Positions 51,976-52,612 of a DNA stretch of 52,612 bases are shown here, in pieces (the stretch's first letter is position 1; every line of letters begins with the position of its first letter). The notes under the pieces were generated by a model that had not been told where the DNA came from, did no database searches, and saw only the letters and a list, made by a program, of their open reading frames with translations. Source of the stretch: an uncultured Clostridium sp. (GTDB lineage: Bacteria > Bacillota > Clostridia > TANB77 > CAG-508); the NCBI GenBank assembly GCA_900556135.1, contig USNR01000005.1:1-52612 (forward strand). The letters are read 5' to 3'. Position numbers and translations under genes: made by a program.

Positions 51976-52075
51976 TGCTAATAAATATAATGCACATCAT
52001 ATTATTAGCCAAAATGAGCGGACGTCAGAAGTATTGCATATTATTAGGCAGAATTAGCGGATGTCAAAAGACACA
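51976..52075. repeat. Partial, internally deleted copies of the palindromic repeat
   Basis: GCTAATAAATATAATGCACA followed by TCATATTATTAGCC is the ~120-bp palindrome with its interior removed. A right-half copy (CATATTATTAGGC) follows. Each is trailed by the same flank (AAAATGAGCGGACGTC and AGAATTAGCGGATGTC). The 51280-52160 gap contains only such repeats. Confidence 0.65.
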
Positions 52076-52099
52076 CAATACCTTTTCAACACAAACAAA

Positions 52100-52129
52100 C
52101 GCTTTGAATTTATCTCTAAATTCAAAGCG
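52100..52129 (-). terminator. Terminator of the Rpn-type gene
   Basis: Near-perfect stem CGCTTTGAATTTA / TAAATTCAAAGCG with a 4-base loop, about 30 bases past the stop at 52160. A moderately T-rich tail follows on the minus strand. Confidence 0.6.
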
Positions 52130-52159
52130 CTGCCTATTTTTATTTCATATTTTATTATT

Positions 52160-52612
52160 CTACTTTTTTGCCTCTTCAATTTCTTCATCAGTTGCATTTA
52201 CATATTTTTTTATTGTTTCAATCTCTAGATTATCATTTAACATTCTTTTTATAACTTCAATTTTAGTTTTATGCTCTCCAATTTTTTGGCCGAATTTTCT
52301 TCCAATCTCCTCGCCAATTTCTTTTCCCTCTCTAATTCCAGTATTGTATAATGCTTTTTCATCCATTATGGCTTTCTGTCTTAATTCTGCTAATCTTTCC
52401 ATTTTTTCATCTTCACTCATCTCTCTTACTGTCACTACCGCTTTTCTTACATCTTCATTCTTTTCCATAATCTCCTTTACCTCCTCCGAGTTAGGATCTT
52501 CTAAAAACATTACCCATTGGTTCTTTTTATTATCCTTATCTTTTTGGTATGTTTCTTTTATCCTCTTCAGATTTATTATACGTATTTCTAGCAAGTCTGT
52601 CAACACTTTCTC
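52160..52612 (-). CDS. Rpn-family PD-(D/E)XK recombination-promoting nuclease/putative transposase (C-terminal part)
   Basis: An open frame enters from the right edge, so only the last ~150 residues are present. NQWVMFLEDPNSEEVKEIME, the helical MSEDEKMERLAELRQKAIMDE and the Gly-rich charged helix NTGIREGKEIGEEIGRKFGQ are typical of the Rpn/PD-(D/E)XK transposase-nuclease family (PF12784). The nuclease core itself is outside the window. The C-terminal TKIEVIKRML...NATDEEIEEAKK recurs in the mosaic pseudogene at 48707. An internal GTG at 52606 is not needed as a start because the frame stays open to the edge. Confidence 0.85.
   Translation of the reverse strand, partial: EKVLTDLLEIRIINLKRIKETYQKDKDNKKNQWVMFLEDPNSEEVKEIMEKNEDVRKAVVTVREMSEDEKMERLAELRQKAIMDEKALYNTGIREGKEIGEEIGRKFGQKIGEHKTKIEVIKRMLNDNLEIETIKKYVNATDEEIEEAKK

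Overview
The window is about 52.6 kb of very AT-rich DNA (sampled gene lines are near 28% G+C) from a spore-forming member of the Clostridia (Bacillota). The low G+C, strong AGGAGG-type ribosome sites, sporulation genes (spoIIM, yabG, a cwlJ-gerQ pair) and clostridial families such as DUF4364 and a 2,4-diaminopentanoate dehydrogenase-like enzyme support this. The mixture suggests an uncultivated gut lineage, which is an inference; no rRNA gene is present to place it.

Layout. 1-6.4 kb: end of an unknown gene, an RluA-type pseudouridine synthase, a convergent MacB-like ABC exporter, and glmM with a small membrane gene. 6.6-12.5 kb: spore genes gerQ/cwlJ, an isolated higher-G+C gene with its own promoter and terminator, tRNA-Gly(UCC), xerD, spoIIM, an EndoQ-family nuclease and two unrecognised genes. 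12.7-19.5 kb: housekeeping genes coaE, tmcAL, rnhA, a Lon-like protease, and the tsaE-tsaB-rimI operon. 19.6-27.7 kb: a chimeric pseudogene, envelope proteins with cadherin-like or degenerate polysaccharide-deacetylase domains, a two-OB-fold SSB and metG. 27.7-39.9 kb (minus strand): an apparent surface operon with a 46-aa protein, a coiled-coil protein, a giant ~3064-aa beta-helical surface protein with tens of YGGGN-type repeats, and two SipW-like signal peptidases. 40-47.9 kb: yabG, trmB, the DAPDH-like enzyme, a membrane J-protein, a frameshifted prepilin-leader/LRR gene, a DUF4364 regulator, an INS-less proS and scpB. 48-52.6 kb is accessory DNA: a second higher-G+C single gene, IS256 and Rpn-type remnants, a prepilin-leader gene with an FGE/C-type-lectin end, and several families of short palindromic repeats.

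Two things stand out. First, the gene at 50036-51280 looks like the target of a diversity-generating retroelement (DGR). Its last ~130 bases rise to 50-60% G+C, encode the FGE/C-lectin terminal motif, and are followed by an 8-bp-stem, 4-nt-loop hairpin with no U-tract. No reverse transcriptase or template repeat is in the window, so it would be a remote target. Second, the giant repeat protein sits in one transcription unit with two dedicated-looking signal peptidases.

A third theme is small mobile repeats. A ~206-bp element with perfect 24-bp inverted ends interrupts a sequence that survives as an apparent empty site at 44969-44995. A ~120-bp palindromic family and a ~85-bp family sit upstream of surface and housekeeping genes respectively. 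Calls rest on reading motifs by eye; no database or structure search was run.
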